From Rickettsia typhi (GTDB lineage Bacteria > Pseudomonadota > Alphaproteobacteria > Rickettsiales > Rickettsiaceae), in the NCBI GenBank assembly GCA_945883665.1, contig CAMCXV010000007.1, positions 1 to 34,456 on the forward strand: 34,456 nt of DNA, read 5' to 3'. The stretch's first letter is position 1. Every line of letters starts with the position of its first letter. The translations under genes and the position numbers were made by a program. Shown piece after piece: positions 10,501 to 18,600 of this stretch. The notes below the pieces were generated by a model. It was not told where the DNA came from, made no database searches, and saw only the letters and a program-made list of their open reading frames with translations.

Positions 10501-11653
10501 TTCCACTTTTTTTATCAAAAAAAGCATCTACGAGAAAATTATTTTCCGTCGTTCCAAGCATTTCTTGCACTTTACTCTTTTTGATGCTAAAATTAAAGGG
10601 GGTAAAAATAAAAGTTCTATTACCAACTCCCCAAAGTTTTTCTACCTCTGGTTTATCAGGAAAGTAATAATGATCCATAACTACAAATCTTGGATCCTTT
10701 TTGCGCTCCATCTGCGCTTGGTGCATTTCTTTTACTATATTTTTATCATAATGCAAAATCAGACTATCTGATTTTTCAGGGAGCGCAGTAATCACAAATC
10801 CTGGTGGTAGAGACAAAGGATCTTTATTATCTATAACACCACCACTGAAATAATCTGGATTTCTATTCACTTCTACCAATGCTTCTTTAGAAATATAGGT
10901 AATACCAGGAGATTCAGGATTTTGATTCAGTAAATTTTTTGCTGTATCTAATCCGAGTTTACCCTCTAAAAATGATGTAATACAAGGTGTCTGAGCATCT
11001 TGAAATCTTTCATCTGGTAACTTATCTTTAAGAACTTTATCTATATTAAATCTTTTGTCTTTTACAAAAGAATCATACCTTCTTTCAAACTCTTCTGCCC
11101 AACCAACTTTTCTAGCAATACCATCTTTTACCTCAATAAAAACACGGTTTTCTGGTTTTTCGAAAACTGCTCTTTCATCCTCTGGTAAACTTTGCAAATA
11201 AAGATCTCGTATTATCTTTTCTTTTGCTTGGCTTAAGTCTTCTGCATATTTTGTTGCTTGTGCCTCACTAAGACCATCTTCGAGCATCAAGCTATTTTTT
11301 AAAAGATTTTGTGCAAGAGCTTCTTTGGCTTGTTTGTAAGTAACAAGATTTTCGGCTGTTACAGTATAATTGCTTTGCTGTTCTTGCTGCTGTTCTTGCT
11401 GCTGTTCTTGCTGTTGTTCTTGCTGCTGTTCTTGCTGCTGTTCTTGCTGCTGTTCTTGTTGTTGTTCAACTTCTGGGGATTTATTACTAAGTTTTTGCGC
11501 TTTCCAAGAAGCATCTGCAGAACCTTTATCTGCAATAATAGTTTGCTTGATCTCAACGAAATTAACATCTGTTAATGCTACTAATGTACGATCTTTTTCA
11601 AGAAATAAATTAGCAATACGTTCTCTGATTATATCTTTTGATGATTTTGCCAT
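4562..11653 (-). CDS. Giant protein with SecA-like DEAD motor core
   Basis: A 2363-aa protein of unknown role. Residues about 1450-1950 match the ATPase core of SecA in order: Walker A TGQGKS with Lys1477; DEFD at 1575-1578 in place of DEVD; a preprotein-crosslinking-like segment with GGIHQ (His1734) and GYTGTYG (1782-1788, compare GMTGT in SecA); SRGTDI with Asp1909; and GRAGRQ (1936-1941). The Walker A-to-DEFD spacing of 98 residues equals that of SecA. The first 1430 residues are charged, mostly helical and not recognised, with a QQQE repeat at 63-93. No signal peptide or membrane segment is apparent. The C-terminal 420 residues are helical and lack the SecA zinc-binding tail. It is therefore not the housekeeping SecA. 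It may be a specialised export motor, a nucleic-acid or protein translocase, or a secreted effector. It stands alone as a single gene. Confidence 0.85.
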   Translation of the reverse strand: MAKSSKDIIRERIANLFLEKDRTLVALTDVNFVEIKQTIIADKGSADASWKAQKLSNKSPEVEQQQEQQQEQQQEQQQEQQQEQQQEQQQEQQSNYTVTAENLVTYKQAKEALAQNLLKNSLMLEDGLSEAQATKYAEDLSQAKEKIIRDLYLQSLPEDERAVFEKPENRVFIEVKDGIARKVGWAEEFERRYDSFVKDKRFNIDKVLKDKLPDERFQDAQTPCITSFLEGKLGLDTAKNLLNQNPESPGITYISKEALVEVNRNPDYFSGGVIDNKDPLSLPPGFVITALPEKSDSLILHYDKNIVKEMHQAQMERKKDPRFVVMDHYYFPDKPEVEKLWGVGNRTFIFTPFNFSIKKSKVQEMLGTTENNFLVDAFFDKKSGKFKDREEHNFDYYGNDPAAQEIFKEKLSALSQKINEAFPRDIAQAEKFSGFIHDGILRNRKDLSCFIEGKELAALNRLINLPAKEFEQFLEITIKPSLYNSNYATSFTELESACNSYVSFVKELDVAQNKKDKLLKPGNYKDLECCGISFSNPMVSLARMQYIVSNASNQSEQIESINSIDLGSYQSAFYMKRYSDFAIVDSDSKIIGSFVSKEDLNLTTKEVLARSYKQTLPENEDRERRFADNYCIDANVDRLCLKSNIYKEKVSINIAPKIRDELRLLSNVGYMIALSDKESNPLKDKDHMRDINSNIAKYLDEIYFEDHHKIKDFLSQFTQNCIIKKNIDGVDTTYALNPDIRSVGEMHVILHSVLPSKDMAQSDGWESKQIEKMSALIEVSKSLEGDKREHFFAALRFVDDPEKFVELVKKLDIEDPAFSSNLWRAALKEKVDETEKDQALPKEVLDGLKDIHSLIRIGSDNKLIKHEGKIELYEAISKIPETEKDPKSYIHREFQAKKYDISFSSDFTFSRKLLDLKATILSKPEFQSIEDDLKGARRKEDITKAIQKYEQEYAANGGRKINEETQANILEANNILLSITEGRDGKPLKIEDLQRLFGGGVDFDLNQAIKYKLTGKGLEGNAKEFVDSLKTTSLITNPKAIGRLTDLVVQIEANHILLKENTKLYFSIQGDTNLIYGSDKKFDVANKLYEIVVNANLEEFPKEKAALLTLSPKIKPNAFALLTSKLQSGPVATEVVDLIVANYKKSYESNIENFVDIAYQVSKLDNKKDRDSVLQWSMDKNINPEKLDELVKSCNQEQYKHIPAIEIIKLSSRSQDVTTNLEQLSQACDDTRLEPTIIKMCNNTGITPGVLNAIYGSAAKKNISTILAHAYEINPHFESHQIGSLVTKLKEIDPLALANLAARYETGELFANVAVLTKELGAGGDVKLLETDPHGKRTDQGLRDQFSTETVVEKINQLKLISSTDKDQRVETTILLNAKKELLEDFLAINQFGKDHVRHLDKKQLQTLSQKYSDILKNDEASPIEKKEAMLGYLSVTREGMYRVSGKFANSTQMIAIMNNFRSGSHVVNEVQTGQGKSIISAISASVLAASGYSVDVTTSNIDLARRDIEENAKFFDYVGTKYSKNPITQTSNAEQYSVGGINYSTIPDLSLYKQNMAFEHDEGGKKIKTALVADEFDAAANMTTIMRLAKPREMIDKATDSQYKIVYEAANGFVTNYEKDCRTKTMGELVDIMQREITADNYKAFGINSPADWDLFVKKMSKYVGGDAELGKNSEKLGELLSAAYQASNLQEGKDFRVVSEEVRGKDGVVKISTAKVLANSLITDNVYSGGIHQCLHARLEKERISSKVGSPNKFIINAESEVVSSQTVKNFIDSYDRLNGYTGTYGYDVELSGYSKDIQAFQVPKHQAHNRTDLEPQFAKGKEEHLDKINKFIAKLGIDSSARQPLLIVCENDEKAREMYEAISKLHPNDQLQMVDSVKKDIEPETLLAGQKGMITIATPRMSRGTDINPNHESGLCVLTGYADFRRVEGQIQGRAGRQAAKGLTVQILDESDLKAKLETSTGQTITDSGKKLLKKYHQHLEQENLTSVQAKQLEGDLRQAFILFKQEGIEQDSLQKKENHKKWNKEFSDSWKDLTAKHSGNQETIKTELLEKNEGLAEKLQKVQLAKANRSMLNYEQELTKTQKPDFMLKDSDLKLASKASSVQVNILAIGAKSISSERKISAEDVRPEYLEFWKQKFDRDSLRTLSPQERAVLNHSAGENFDIVKKNIIETIKDYTQQKNLSTTRKKAAKELCDKIYDTKNIGEIYKEVKESKDAQMKFDVENNSIFLNRKGSRFQELNANILDKIVVTEGKEYNPKEALESIKKLVSTLPDTNKVSKNLKPLLDLQATESETITKMTLVKGFLLQNMKSYNNTDKVLAKNIIHDIARVDLRLTKLTSKSLVVDKPHFIKTTPSISVLR
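11375..11467 (-). repeat. 12-bp in-frame minisatellite encoding QQQE
   Basis: On the coding strand the unit is close to CAGCAGCAAGAA and gives seven QQQE tetrapeptides plus a trailing QQ (residues 63-93 of the giant protein). Copies differ only at synonymous third positions. The CTG/CTT-rich plus strand yields spurious cysteine- and leucine-rich open frames here. Confidence 0.93.
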
Positions 11654-11704
11654 AATGCTATTTGAGTTTATTGTTAGTAGATTAATATTAACTTAAATAG
11701 CATT
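11654..11704 (-). promoter_or_regulatory. Hairpin touching the start codon of the giant gene
   Basis: 11654-11668 pairs with 11690-11704 over 15 bp, with one G-U pair in one of the two orientations and a 21-base loop. The inner arm ends on the base directly before the ATG of the giant gene, and no Shine-Dalgarno sequence is seen. If transcription starts upstream, this fold would hide the ribosome entry region. If transcription starts inside it, the mRNA would be almost leaderless. Function is inferred; the structure is read directly. Confidence 0.6.
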
Positions 11705-12058
11705 TAAAACAATATTATTTATAAAAAGCTTTTTTGAAGATAATGATTTATTGTAATTTAATCTTCAAGAATCTGTGAATCAAGAAATGATGGAAAATGT
11801 TTAGACTGTAGCTTATATTTTTACTAGCAAATTAATATCAATTTTTATCTAGAAGGAAGATAGATTTTTGGAAGCTTTAAAGCACTTATAGGAATATCTC
11901 TTACGTATTCATGCAACTACTTCTTTCTTTTTTATATCTAAGACTAGTTGAGAAAAAAATATGAAATGGACAACCCCAATAAAAGATTGCCCATTAACAC
12001 TAAATCAACTTAAAATAGTTTGTTGAAATTTTAAATACGATGTACAGAAGAATAAGAA
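11705..12058. other. Gene-free stretch between giant gene and tsf
   Basis: Together with the hairpin before the giant gene this makes 405 bases without a gene. It holds the tsf terminator (11965-11995) and presumably the promoter of the giant gene, though I cannot pick a convincing -35/-10 pair. An 8-bp inverted repeat with an 18-19 base loop (11734-11741 with 11761-11768) is weak. I see no coding remnant or RNA gene. Confidence 0.6.
11965..11995 (-). terminator. Intrinsic terminator of the rpsB-tsf operon
   Basis: In the transcribed (minus) direction a 9-bp stem ATGGGCAA-type arm pairs with its partner (one G-U pair) around a 13-base loop. It is followed within four bases by a run of seven T residues. 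It lies 64 bases after the tsf stop codon. This is the best intrinsic terminator in the window. Confidence 0.72.
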
Positions 12059-12976
12059 TTAGCTTTTTATCACCGCAGCTACTTCATCAGCAAAGTTTTT
12101 TTCTTCTTTTTCAATACCTTCACCAAGTTCAAACCTAACATAATTTGTAAGAACAACAGAAGCGCCTAATTCCTTGGCAGCATTTTCTACCACATCAGAG
12201 ATTTTTGACTTACCGTCAATTACAAATACCTGATCAAGCAATACTATTTCCTCTAAAAATTTGCGTATTCTACCATCAATCATTTTTTCAATAATGTTAT
12301 CTGGTTTTCCAGAAGCTCTGGACTGTTCAGTAAATATATCTTTCTCTCTTTGGATTAAAGCTTGATCAACAGATTCTTTATTTAAACATTGTGGTTTTGC
12401 AGCTGCTATATGCATTGCTATCTGCTTGCCAAGTTCCATCAATTTTTCTTTATTACCAGTAGATTCCAGAGCGACTAATACTGAAATTTTACCCATTCCA
12501 TCTGCAATAGCATTATGTACATAAGAAGCAATCACACCATCATTTACTTTAAGTGTTTGCATACGACGTAGGGTCAGATTTTCTCCAATTGTTGCAACAT
12601 TTTCTGTAATCAAAGCTTCTACTGTTTTTGCATTTTCAACAACTGTAGATTTTAACTGCTCTAGCGAAGAGGAATGAACAGCTTTGTGAGCAATTTTATT
12701 TACTAAAGACTGAAATAATTCGTTTCTTGAAACAAAATCTGTTTCAGAGTTAATTTCAATAACCGCAGCATTTGTAGCTTCTACTTTTAGAGCTGTTAAA
12801 CCTTCAGAAGCTATTCTGTCTGCTTTTTTTGCAGCTGCAGCAAGACCTTTTACCTTAAGCCAATCAACAGCTGCTTCAAAATCTCCAGATGTTTCAACCA
12901 GAGCTTTTTTGCAGTCCATCATCCCTGCGCCAGTTTTTTCTCTTAAATTTTTTACCAGTGATGCTGATACACTCAT
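12059..12976 (-). CDS. tsf: Translation elongation factor Ts
   Basis: EF-Ts is the nucleotide exchange factor that regenerates EF-Tu-GTP during translation. The 305-aa protein has the N-terminal UBA-like domain with [20 protein letters not shown] and the core [18 protein letters not shown], both diagnostic. The MHIAAAKPQ segment and [17 protein letters not shown] end are also typical. Length fits alphaproteobacteria. A GGGAG ribosome binding site lies seven bases before the ATG (12984-12988), which confirms the start. It follows rpsB by 93 bases on the same strand, the usual bacterial order, and is followed by a good terminator. Confidence 0.98.
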   Translation of the reverse strand: MSVSASLVKNLREKTGAGMMDCKKALVETSGDFEAAVDWLKVKGLAAAAKKADRIASEGLTALKVEATNAAVIEINSETDFVSRNELFQSLVNKIAHKAVHSSSLEQLKSTVVENAKTVEALITENVATIGENLTLRRMQTLKVNDGVIASYVHNAIADGMGKISVLVALESTGNKEKLMELGKQIAMHIAAAKPQCLNKESVDQALIQREKDIFTEQSRASGKPDNIIEKMIDGRIRKFLEEIVLLDQVFVIDGKSKISDVVENAAKELGASVVLTNYVRFELGEGIEKEEKNFADEVAAVIKS

Positions 12977-13069
12977 TAATTTTCTCCCATACTATATTTA
13001 TAATTTATTGCGCCACAGAAACAGTCGATGTAGCTGCAGATTTATACATTATTTTCAGCTTTATCATCT

Positions 13070-13942
13070 TTATTTCCCTGCTTCACCTACAAGATTTTTC
13101 TTCGCAGTTTTGATATTGCTATTATCTTTATCCAAATGCTTGGCTTTAGAGACTTTTGCAGTCTTATCAATTTTCTTAACACCATCCATGGTATTTTCTG
13201 TTTTTGCTTTTATAGCAGATCCAACATCAACACCTGAGTTTCTAAGTGATGCTTGTATTCCTGCTAGTGCAGCATCAGCAAATAAAGAACAATATAATCT
13301 GATTGATCTAATAGCATCGTCATTACCAGGTATTGGAAAATCAATATGATCTGGGTCAGAATTACTATCAACTACTGCAACGATTGGAATAGACAATTTC
13401 ACCGCTTCTTTTACAGCTAAATGCTCTTTATTTGTATCAATAACTACAACAAGATCAGGACGTCCACCAATATTTCTGATTCCAGAAAAAGATCTAATTA
13501 ATTTTTCTTTTTTACGAGTCAAATCCAAAAGTTCTTTTTTTGTATAATTAATGACATCTTCTTCATTATCAAGAATTTTTTCAATTGCATCTAATTTTTT
13601 TATAGATTTTGAAATTGTACTCCAGTTAGTTAAAATACCACCAAGCCATCTATGATTTATATAATATTGATCACATTTTTTAGCATACTCAGCCACTAAT
13701 TCTGTAGCTTGAACTTTACTACTGACAAAAAGAACTTTGCCATTATTTTTTACTGTTTCATAAATTTCCTTCAAAGCAATTTGTAACAAAGGAACAGTTT
13801 GCTGAAGATCAATAATATGAACATTATCTTTTACGCCATAAATATAGGGCTCCATTTTTGGATTCCAACGTGAAGTTTTATGGCCAAAATGTATTCCAGC
13901 GTCTAGCAAATCGCTAACGCTAACTTTAGGTAAATCAGACAT
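13070..13942 (-). CDS. rpsB: 30S ribosomal protein S2
   Basis: S2 binds the 16S rRNA on the back of the small subunit and is needed for S1 docking. The 290-aa protein carries the full family fold: [19 protein letters not shown] near the N-terminus, [15 protein letters not shown], the basic RKKEKL segment, and DVVV-type strands ending [11 protein letters not shown]. About 50 residues beyond the core form a Lys/Asp/Thr-rich tail that is likely disordered; tails of this kind occur in rickettsial S2. AGGAG at 13949-13953 lies six bases before the ATG and fixes the start. It is first in the rpsB-tsf operon. Feedback control of rpsB by S2 is known in other bacteria, but I cannot identify the leader element here. 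Confidence 0.98.
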   Translation of the reverse strand: MSDLPKVSVSDLLDAGIHFGHKTSRWNPKMEPYIYGVKDNVHIIDLQQTVPLLQIALKEIYETVKNNGKVLFVSSKVQATELVAEYAKKCDQYYINHRWLGGILTNWSTISKSIKKLDAIEKILDNEEDVINYTKKELLDLTRKKEKLIRSFSGIRNIGGRPDLVVVIDTNKEHLAVKEAVKLSIPIVAVVDSNSDPDHIDFPIPGNDDAIRSIRLYCSLFADAALAGIQASLRNSGVDVGSAIKAKTENTMDGVKKIDKTAKVSKAKHLDKDNSNIKTAKKNLVGEAGK

Positions 13943-14256
13943 TTTTATCTCCTAATATTTGTTAGTTTAAACCTCCGTACTAGCTATAGATTCCAAAAAT
14001 ATTTGGACTAACAAACTATCGGTACGTGTGAATTATTTAGCATTCGTTATATACCAAATTAGCTGCACTATATATGATAATCCCATTATATACAACATCA
14101 AAATAAAACCATCGAAATTTTCTACAGTTTTATAGCAAAATATTGGAAATTTGAGATGAAAATAATGTGAAATCAAGTTATGTAGTTTACTACGTAAATT
14201 ATTAGGTTATATTAAATCAAAGAATATAATATTATACTAAATAAAAATTAATAAAT
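13943..14256. other. Divergent intergenic region between rpsB and a lipoprotein gene
   Basis: This 314-base stretch separates two genes that are transcribed away from each other, so it must hold both promoters. On the plus strand TATAAT at 14225-14230 lies 26 bases before the lipoprotein ATG and is a possible -10 box, but no good -35 box matches it. Apart from the rpsB ribosome binding site and several AT-rich short inverted repeats I see no gene or RNA in it. Confidence 0.5.
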
Positions 14257-14784
14257 ATGAAAAGTATAAATAATTGCTTACTGTTTTTAGTGACGTTACT
14301 AACACTTTCGGGTTGTTATCCTATTGAAACAAGCTCTCATTATAACAAGGATTTCACTAGAGCTAATTTTGAATCAAAGCCTGTTTATTTAAGTTTTAAA
14401 AAACCAAAAGACAATTCTTTTTACTTTATATTAGCTAAAGATACCAATAATAATGATTATAAGTTACGTGTAAGATGGTATAGCTATAGCAAATCTGATA
14501 TATTATTTAATGGTTATAATAGTAGTTTGAAATTTCTTATAGATAATGAAAAAATTATAAGTTTTACTCCTATTAAGAAACCCAAGATTGTTGCTTATAA
14601 TATTAATTCAAACAGTCGTGAAGAAGAAGCTATTTTTTCTCTCACCAGAGATGAATTTTATTCTATAGCTTATTCAAAAGAAGTAACTGTGGAATTAAAC
14701 GGCAAAAATAAAATAGCGACTGGTTATTTTAATTCTAGAAATAGTTTTAAAGCATTTAGAGAATTTATTGAAAAAAGTTATTAA
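14257..14784 (+). CDS. Putative lipoprotein, unknown function
   Basis: A 175-aa protein that I do not recognise. The N-terminus is a lipoprotein signal: basic MKSINN, a hydrophobic core, then lipobox TLSGC with the lipidated Cys20. The residue after it is Tyr, not Asp, so outer-membrane sorting by the Lol system is possible. The mature part is rich in Lys, Asn, Ser and Tyr with alternating short strands, for example KPVYLSFKKPKDNSFYFILA, and looks like a small beta-rich periplasmic domain. No enzyme motif is visible. It is divergent from rpsB and is followed by tRNA-Ser 134 bases later. The open frame and signal make it a real gene; role unknown. Confidence 0.8.
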   Translation: MKSINNCLLFLVTLLTLSGCYPIETSSHYNKDFTRANFESKPVYLSFKKPKDNSFYFILAKDTNNNDYKLRVRWYSYSKSDILFNGYNSSLKFLIDNEKIISFTPIKKPKIVAYNINSNSREEEAIFSLTRDEFYSIAYSKEVTVELNGKNKIATGYFNSRNSFKAFREFIEKSY

Positions 14785-14918
14785 AATAAAATATTGAGAC
14801 ATAAATTATTTATCTTTTTTCTTTTTAATACCAAACATAGTATTTTAATAATTTTGCTAAATTATTAAAATAAAGCTGGAAAAGTAAAATTTTCAATGTT
14901 ATATCTAGCAAATATATG

Positions 14919-15010
14919 GAGAGATGGCCGAGTGGCCGAAGGCGCTCCCCTGCTAAGGGAGTATAGGGATCACATCTCTATCGAGGGTTCGAATCCCTCT
15001 CTCTCCGCCA
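14919..15010 (+). tRNA. tRNA-Ser (anticodon GCU)
   Basis: A complete class II tRNA of 92 bases. The acceptor arm GGAGAGA (14919-14925) pairs with TCTCTCC (15000-15006), the discriminator is G, and CCA is encoded (15008-15010). The anticodon stem CTCCC/GGGAG encloses loop CTGCTAA with anticodon GCU at 14952-14954, which reads AGC/AGU serine codons. The long variable arm expected for tRNA-Ser lies after it, and the T arm has the usual GGTTCGAATCC. Confidence 0.97.
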
Positions 15011-15109
15011 TTATATCTTTAAAGAACTGGCTTCTTGTGTATGCGTTACCACCTCTAAAATTACAATTTCCCAACAACCTTGAAAAACAGAACTTACACA
15101 AAATTTCAT
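15011..15109 (-). CDS. Possible 32-aa ORF coupled to ruvC
   Basis: A short frame starting with ATG at 15109 and ending right next to the CCA end of tRNA-Ser. The ruvC stop codon is the first part of TAAGGAG, which gives a near-ideal ribosome binding site six bases before this ATG. The predicted peptide begins MKFCVSSVFQG and has no recognised motif, signal peptide or membrane helix. The ribosome binding site favours translation. The short length, the lack of a known family and the convergent tRNA argue for caution; it may be a decayed end of a former gene. Confidence 0.25.
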   Translation of the reverse strand: MKFCVSSVFQGCWEIVILEVVTHTQEASSLKI

Positions 15110-15119
15110 AATTGACTCC

Positions 15120-15608
15120 TTATCCTTTATATTGATTATTTTTAAATAATACAGAGCAGGTATATGCAACTGCTAAAGCATCTATTTCATCAAGGTTTTT
15201 CAAATCAGGCATGCCAGATAGTATAATTTTTATCATATGTGCCATTTGTTCTTTTTCGGCATGACCAGATCCTACTACAGTTTTTTTTATTAAATTTGGT
15301 GTGTACTCAAAATATGGTTTGTCAACTTTGCCAATTAAAGCCATTACAGCTCCTCTTACATAACCAAGTTTCAGAGAAGAAGAAGCATTTTTATTGATAA
15401 ATGTTTCTTCCATAGCTATTAAATCTGGATTATGAGTTTCTATAATATTTTCGATTGTATCTACAATATGATAAAGTCTTTTATGCATTAAATCGGTAGG
15501 TTTAGTTTTTACCAAACCGCTTGTTATATAATTAATTTTAGGTGAGTTTAAGTTTATTAAACCCCATCCAAGAGAAGCAAGAGCTGGATCGATACCTAAT
15601 ATTTTCAT
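15120..15608 (-). CDS. ruvC: Crossover junction endodeoxyribonuclease RuvC
   Basis: RuvC resolves Holliday junctions by paired metal-dependent nicks, working with RuvAB. The 162-aa protein has the standard start MKILGIDPALASLGWG with Asp7, the AMEETFINKN motif with Glu67, the HAEKEQM segment, and DEIDALAVA with Asp140 and Asp143. These four match the E. coli carboxylate quartet in order and spacing. Length is normal. It starts only nine bases after the RND pump stop codon on the same strand, so it is probably transcribed from the efflux operon, an arrangement without evident functional logic. The product call is firm. Confidence 0.97.
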   Translation of the reverse strand: MKILGIDPALASLGWGLINLNSPKINYITSGLVKTKPTDLMHKRLYHIVDTIENIIETHNPDLIAMEETFINKNASSSLKLGYVRGAVMALIGKVDKPYFEYTPNLIKKTVVGSGHAEKEQMAHMIKIILSGMPDLKNLDEIDALAVAYTCSVLFKNNQYKG

Positions 15609-15617
15609 AATTTTAAT

Positions 15618-18600
15618 TTAATCCAATAAAGATTTTTCTTTTTTAAAAGTTTGATATAACACTGGAATCACAAATATAGTAAATAAGGTACCAATTAACA
15701 TCCCACCAACAATTACAAGACCAATAGAGTTGCGAGATTCTGATCCAGCGCCATTAGCTAAAACTAGCGGTAATGCTCCACAAATAGTTGATATACTTGT
15801 CATTAAAATTGGGCGCAGACGAAGCTTGGCTGATTGGATAACCGCTTCATTAATTTTAAAACCTTGGTAGCGCAACTGATTAGTAAATTCTACAAGCATT
15901 ATGGAATTTTTAGTAACCAAACCAATCAGGGTAATTAATCCAATGTTACTATACATATTTATGGTATTATTAAATAGTAATAACGCAAGAACTCCGCCAG
16001 TGATTGAAAATGGCACTGACATTAAAATTAAAATAGAATCAGAGAAACTTTCAAACTGAGCTGAAAGGACTAAAAATATAAAAATTAGAGCTAAAAGAAA
16101 GGTTGTTAATGTGCCACCATAAGATTCATTCATTTGTTTTATCTGACCCAGATATTCTAATTTGGTATTATTTTTATTTATTAGCTCTGAAGAAATAGAA
16201 TCTATTGCCTTAATAGCATCAACCAAAGTTTTGTTAGGGGCAAGGTCAGCGCTAATGGTAATAGCTTTAGATGTATTATAATGTTTATATTCTTTAACAG
16301 TTATTTTTTCTACTATATTAGCAACTGATTGCAAAGGTATAATATTATTATTATTGGTTTTAATAATTACTCTTTTTAAATCATCTGGGCTTTTTCTTTC
16401 GGAATCTGCATATTTGAGAATCACATCGTATATATCATTACCCATTCTAAAATCTCCGACAAATCTTCCTGCTATTAAATACTGAATAGTTTTACCAATT
16501 GTTTCAAGATTTGCACCATATCTATACGCTTTTTCACGATTTACAATAATTTCCAATGTAGGAGTTGAAGATTTAAAATCCCTTTCTATATTTTGGAATA
16601 GAGGGTTGTTTTTCATAATATCAACAAATTTAGCAGATAATTGATCGATTTCATCATACTCAAGAGAGGTTTGCAGATTAAATTCCACCATTTTATCAGT
16701 ACCGCTATTGCTAAGAGATCTTGGGCTAACAGCAAATATTGACATACCAGCTATTTCCGAGAATTTTTGATTTAAATCAGCTTTTATATTTTTATCTGAT
16801 CTTTTTCTTTTACTCCATTCTTGCAATGGCACAAAAGCCATGGCATTTTCTCCCCCCCCCCAACCAATAACATCAAAAAAACCAAATATATCTTTATCTT
16901 GTTTCATGATTTCTTCAGCTTTTAATACGCTTTTTTCTGATTCAGCAACACTTGACCCTTCTGGACCTGAAAATACAACTTGTAAAAAAGCTTGATCTTC
17001 TTCTGGAACGAAAGTTTTACCAACATATTTAAAACTTATTATTAATATAATCACTGACGCAAAACAAATAATAAAAAACTTCTTTTTGTGTTTTATCGAC
17101 AATATCAAATAATCTACATAAATATTTTGTACATTTTTTAGAAAGTGATCAAAATTTTGTAAAATCTTTGGTTTCGGTGTTTCTGATCTAGAGATCATTC
17201 TACTCGTCATCATTGGCGTAAGGGTTAAAGCCACAAAACCTGAAAATAATACGCAGAATGCCAGGGTCCAAGCAAATTCGATTAATAATTTACCTAAAAA
17301 CCCTTCAATAAAACCAATTGGTAGAAAAACAGATGCAAGAGTTATTGTCATTGCTATAATAGCAAAACTAATTTCACGAGAAGCATCATAGGCGGCTTCT
17401 ATTGGAGTTTTGCCGAGTTCATGACTATGACGAAAAATATTTTCTAGCATGACAATAGCATCATCAACTACCAAACCTATTGCTAAAATCATAGCAAGTA
17501 ACGTGAATATGTTAATTGAAAATTCTAAAAAATACATTGCTATGAATGTTCCAATCAAAGAAATAGGTATCGTAACAAGAGGAATAAGAGTTATTTTAGC
17601 AGAGCCTAGAAAAACATAGGTAACCAACCCAACTAGTGCAATAGCCTCAAATATAGTGAAAAATACTTCTCTGATAGATTCTTTGACTGGGATAGCTGCA
17701 TCATGAGCTACATCTATTTGAATTCCAGCGGGTAAATTAGAACGTATTTTAACTAATTCAGACCTTACACTATCAGATAATTCAATAATATTAGCAGTAG
17801 ATTGTTTAATTAAACCAATAGCCATGGATCTTCTGCCATTATATCTTAAAATAACATCATCTTCCAATGGCTCTAGAGAAATTCTTGCTATATCCCCTAG
17901 TTTTATAATAGTTCCATCTTCATATTTTTTTACAATTATATTTTCAAATTCTTGTGGGTTATTTAACGACGCATTCAATCGCAAAGTAAAATTTCTTACC
18001 TCAGATTTTATAGTACCAGCTGGATAATCCTTGTTTTGGTTTATAATTGCTTGTTCTATTTCAAAAGGGGAGATTTTATGTTCAAATAATTTTGTATTAT
18101 AAGGTTCTATCCTCATAGTATAATATCTGCCACCAAATATAACAGAATTACCCACTGTAGGTAATTTTTCAAGTAATGATTTTATTTGATCATCAGCTAT
18201 TCTAGTTAGCTCAAGATTATCGTGCCTATCGCTATTAATACTAATCCAAATACTAGGCCAACTATCGGCATCTAGCTTTGCAACTGATGGCTGTTTCATA
18301 TCATCAGGGAAAATATGATTGAGATCAGAAATTTTAGATCTTACGTCATTCAAAGCTATTTCAATATTACTATCTAATTTAAATGAGAGAGTGATATTAC
18401 TTGTGCCAACACTACTTTCTGAGGAGATGAAATCTAGATTTTTTAATAGTTTGAGTTCCTTTTCTAGGCGAGTGGTGATTTGTTTTTCCATATAGAGAGC
18501 GTCAGCACCAGGATAGTTAGCGCTTACTGAAATTATAGGAGGAGCAATGTTTGGAATACCTCTTATTTGTAGCTTATTATAGAAAATACCCCCAAGAGTC

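Noticed and set aside
11309-11696. Open frames on the plus strand and a second minus frame rich in Leu, Cys or Asn/Ser
   Set aside because: They are other-frame readings of the 12-base QQQE repeat in the giant gene and have no other support.
14896-15111. A 71-codon plus-strand open frame
   Set aside because: It runs straight through tRNA-Ser and its peptide is simply translated tRNA sequence.
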